Below are positions 63,701-64,000 of a DNA stretch of 64,000 nt, in pieces. Source of the stretch: Taeniopygia guttata (taxonomy: Eukaryota; Chordata; Aves; Passeriformes; Estrildidae). The notes beneath the pieces were generated by a model, which saw only the letters and a program-made list of their open reading frames with translations, did not search any database and was not told where the DNA came from. Location of the stretch: contig NC_133032.1 in the NCBI RefSeq assembly GCF_048771995.1, positions 30,343,501 to 30,407,500 on the forward strand, written 5' to 3'. The position numbers were made by a program, and so were the translations under genes. Each line of letters begins with the position of its first letter. The stretch's first letter is position 1.

Positions 63701-64000
63701 TGTTAACTTTCCCTCAGAGGGAAGTATATACTTGCATTACTTTCATTTACCTTCTAGCTAGTACATGTTGAAATCTTTGAGTCTATTGCATGTTGCATGC
63801 ATGTTTAAAATTCATCAGTAGTAATATTGGAGCTATTTATGACTTAATTTTAGGGAATCATGACTGTGATAGAGAGAGATTTTATTACAAAACATCATAC
63901 ATATTTGAGCAATAACATTTGTTATTTTTTCTTGAAGGTTTTGTCCCATATTGATTCTATTTTGCGAAGCCCAAGAGCTCCTCCATTAATATTCCGGCCC
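57552..64000 (+). CDS. CEP70: Centrosomal protein of 70 kDa (CEP70), 5' part, 11 coding exons, runs off window
   Basis: CEP70 is a coiled-coil centrosomal protein that binds gamma-tubulin and promotes microtubule organisation, spindle assembly and ciliogenesis. The coding exons are 57552-57560, 57993-58092, 58245-58368, 58687-58867, 59184-59353, 60454-60513, 61198-61297, 61674-61762, 62063-62137, 63219-63321 and 63938-64000 (open). All introns are GT-AG (150-1100 bp) and every phase agrees, giving 358 residues of a protein of roughly 600. The start is MTE, matching an internal methionine of the human N-terminus. Family landmarks are EWENLN..LMRHGLKPVSL near residues 7-26, QEQRANDLE near 90-100, ACQQQNQVKELQKEQ near 120-135, CLIDYYES near 200, KHQVKKLQKALKK near 290-300 and SPRAPPLIF at the window end. 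Residues 50-300 are rich in E, Q and K with heptad character, fitting the known coiled coils; the C-terminal part lies beyond the window. Exon 1 sits in a CpG island. Introns hold no other gene that I recognise. Confidence 0.95.

Overview
This is nuclear DNA of a vertebrate, most likely a bird. The genes have small exons with canonical GT-AG introns and CpG-island promoters. Interspersed repeats are sparse, and those I recognise are degraded 3' ends of CR1-type LINEs plus one solo LTR. The encoded proteins are clearly those of an amniote. A passerine is possible but cannot be fixed from the sequence alone.

Layout. (1) 1-30.4 kb: no coding exon that I can support; AT-rich to mixed DNA with poly-A and purine tracts and a few dense blocks that could be conserved non-coding DNA. 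(2) 30.6-31.8 kb: a strong CpG island, probably a promoter, with a consensus plus-strand splice donor just downstream at 31932; no coding exon could be tied to it. (3) 32-48.8 kb: gene-poor DNA with two CR1 remnants (37.6 and 40.25 kb) and a 622-bp solo LTR (44554-45175, minus strand) flanked by a perfect 5-bp target duplication. (4) 48838-49175: one intact plus-strand terminal exon encoding the end of a PARP9-like catalytic domain; its upstream exons were not found. (5) 51.1-55.9 kb: the complete coding region of FAIM (Fas apoptotic inhibitory molecule 1) on the minus strand in five coding exons, giving a 202-aa long form or a 179-aa short form. (6) 55.9-57.5 kb: the interval between the divergent genes FAIM and CEP70, with a 36-bp tandem repeat built on a GGGAATATTTCCC palindrome, a possible retroposed 3' end and the CEP70 CpG island. 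(7) 57.55-64 kb: the first eleven coding exons of CEP70 on the plus strand (358 codons), running off the window end.

FAIM and CEP70 are head to head. They are also neighbours in mammals (MRAS-ESYT3-CEP70-FAIM-PIK3CB in human), so this side of the window keeps ancestral order. On the far side of FAIM, mammals have PIK3CB. No PIK3CB exon is recognised here, and a PARP9-like last exon converges on FAIM instead. That exon and the unassigned CpG island are the main puzzles of the window. All exon joins were made by hand from splice consensus, reading phase and remembered family sequence; none was checked with transcripts or a database.
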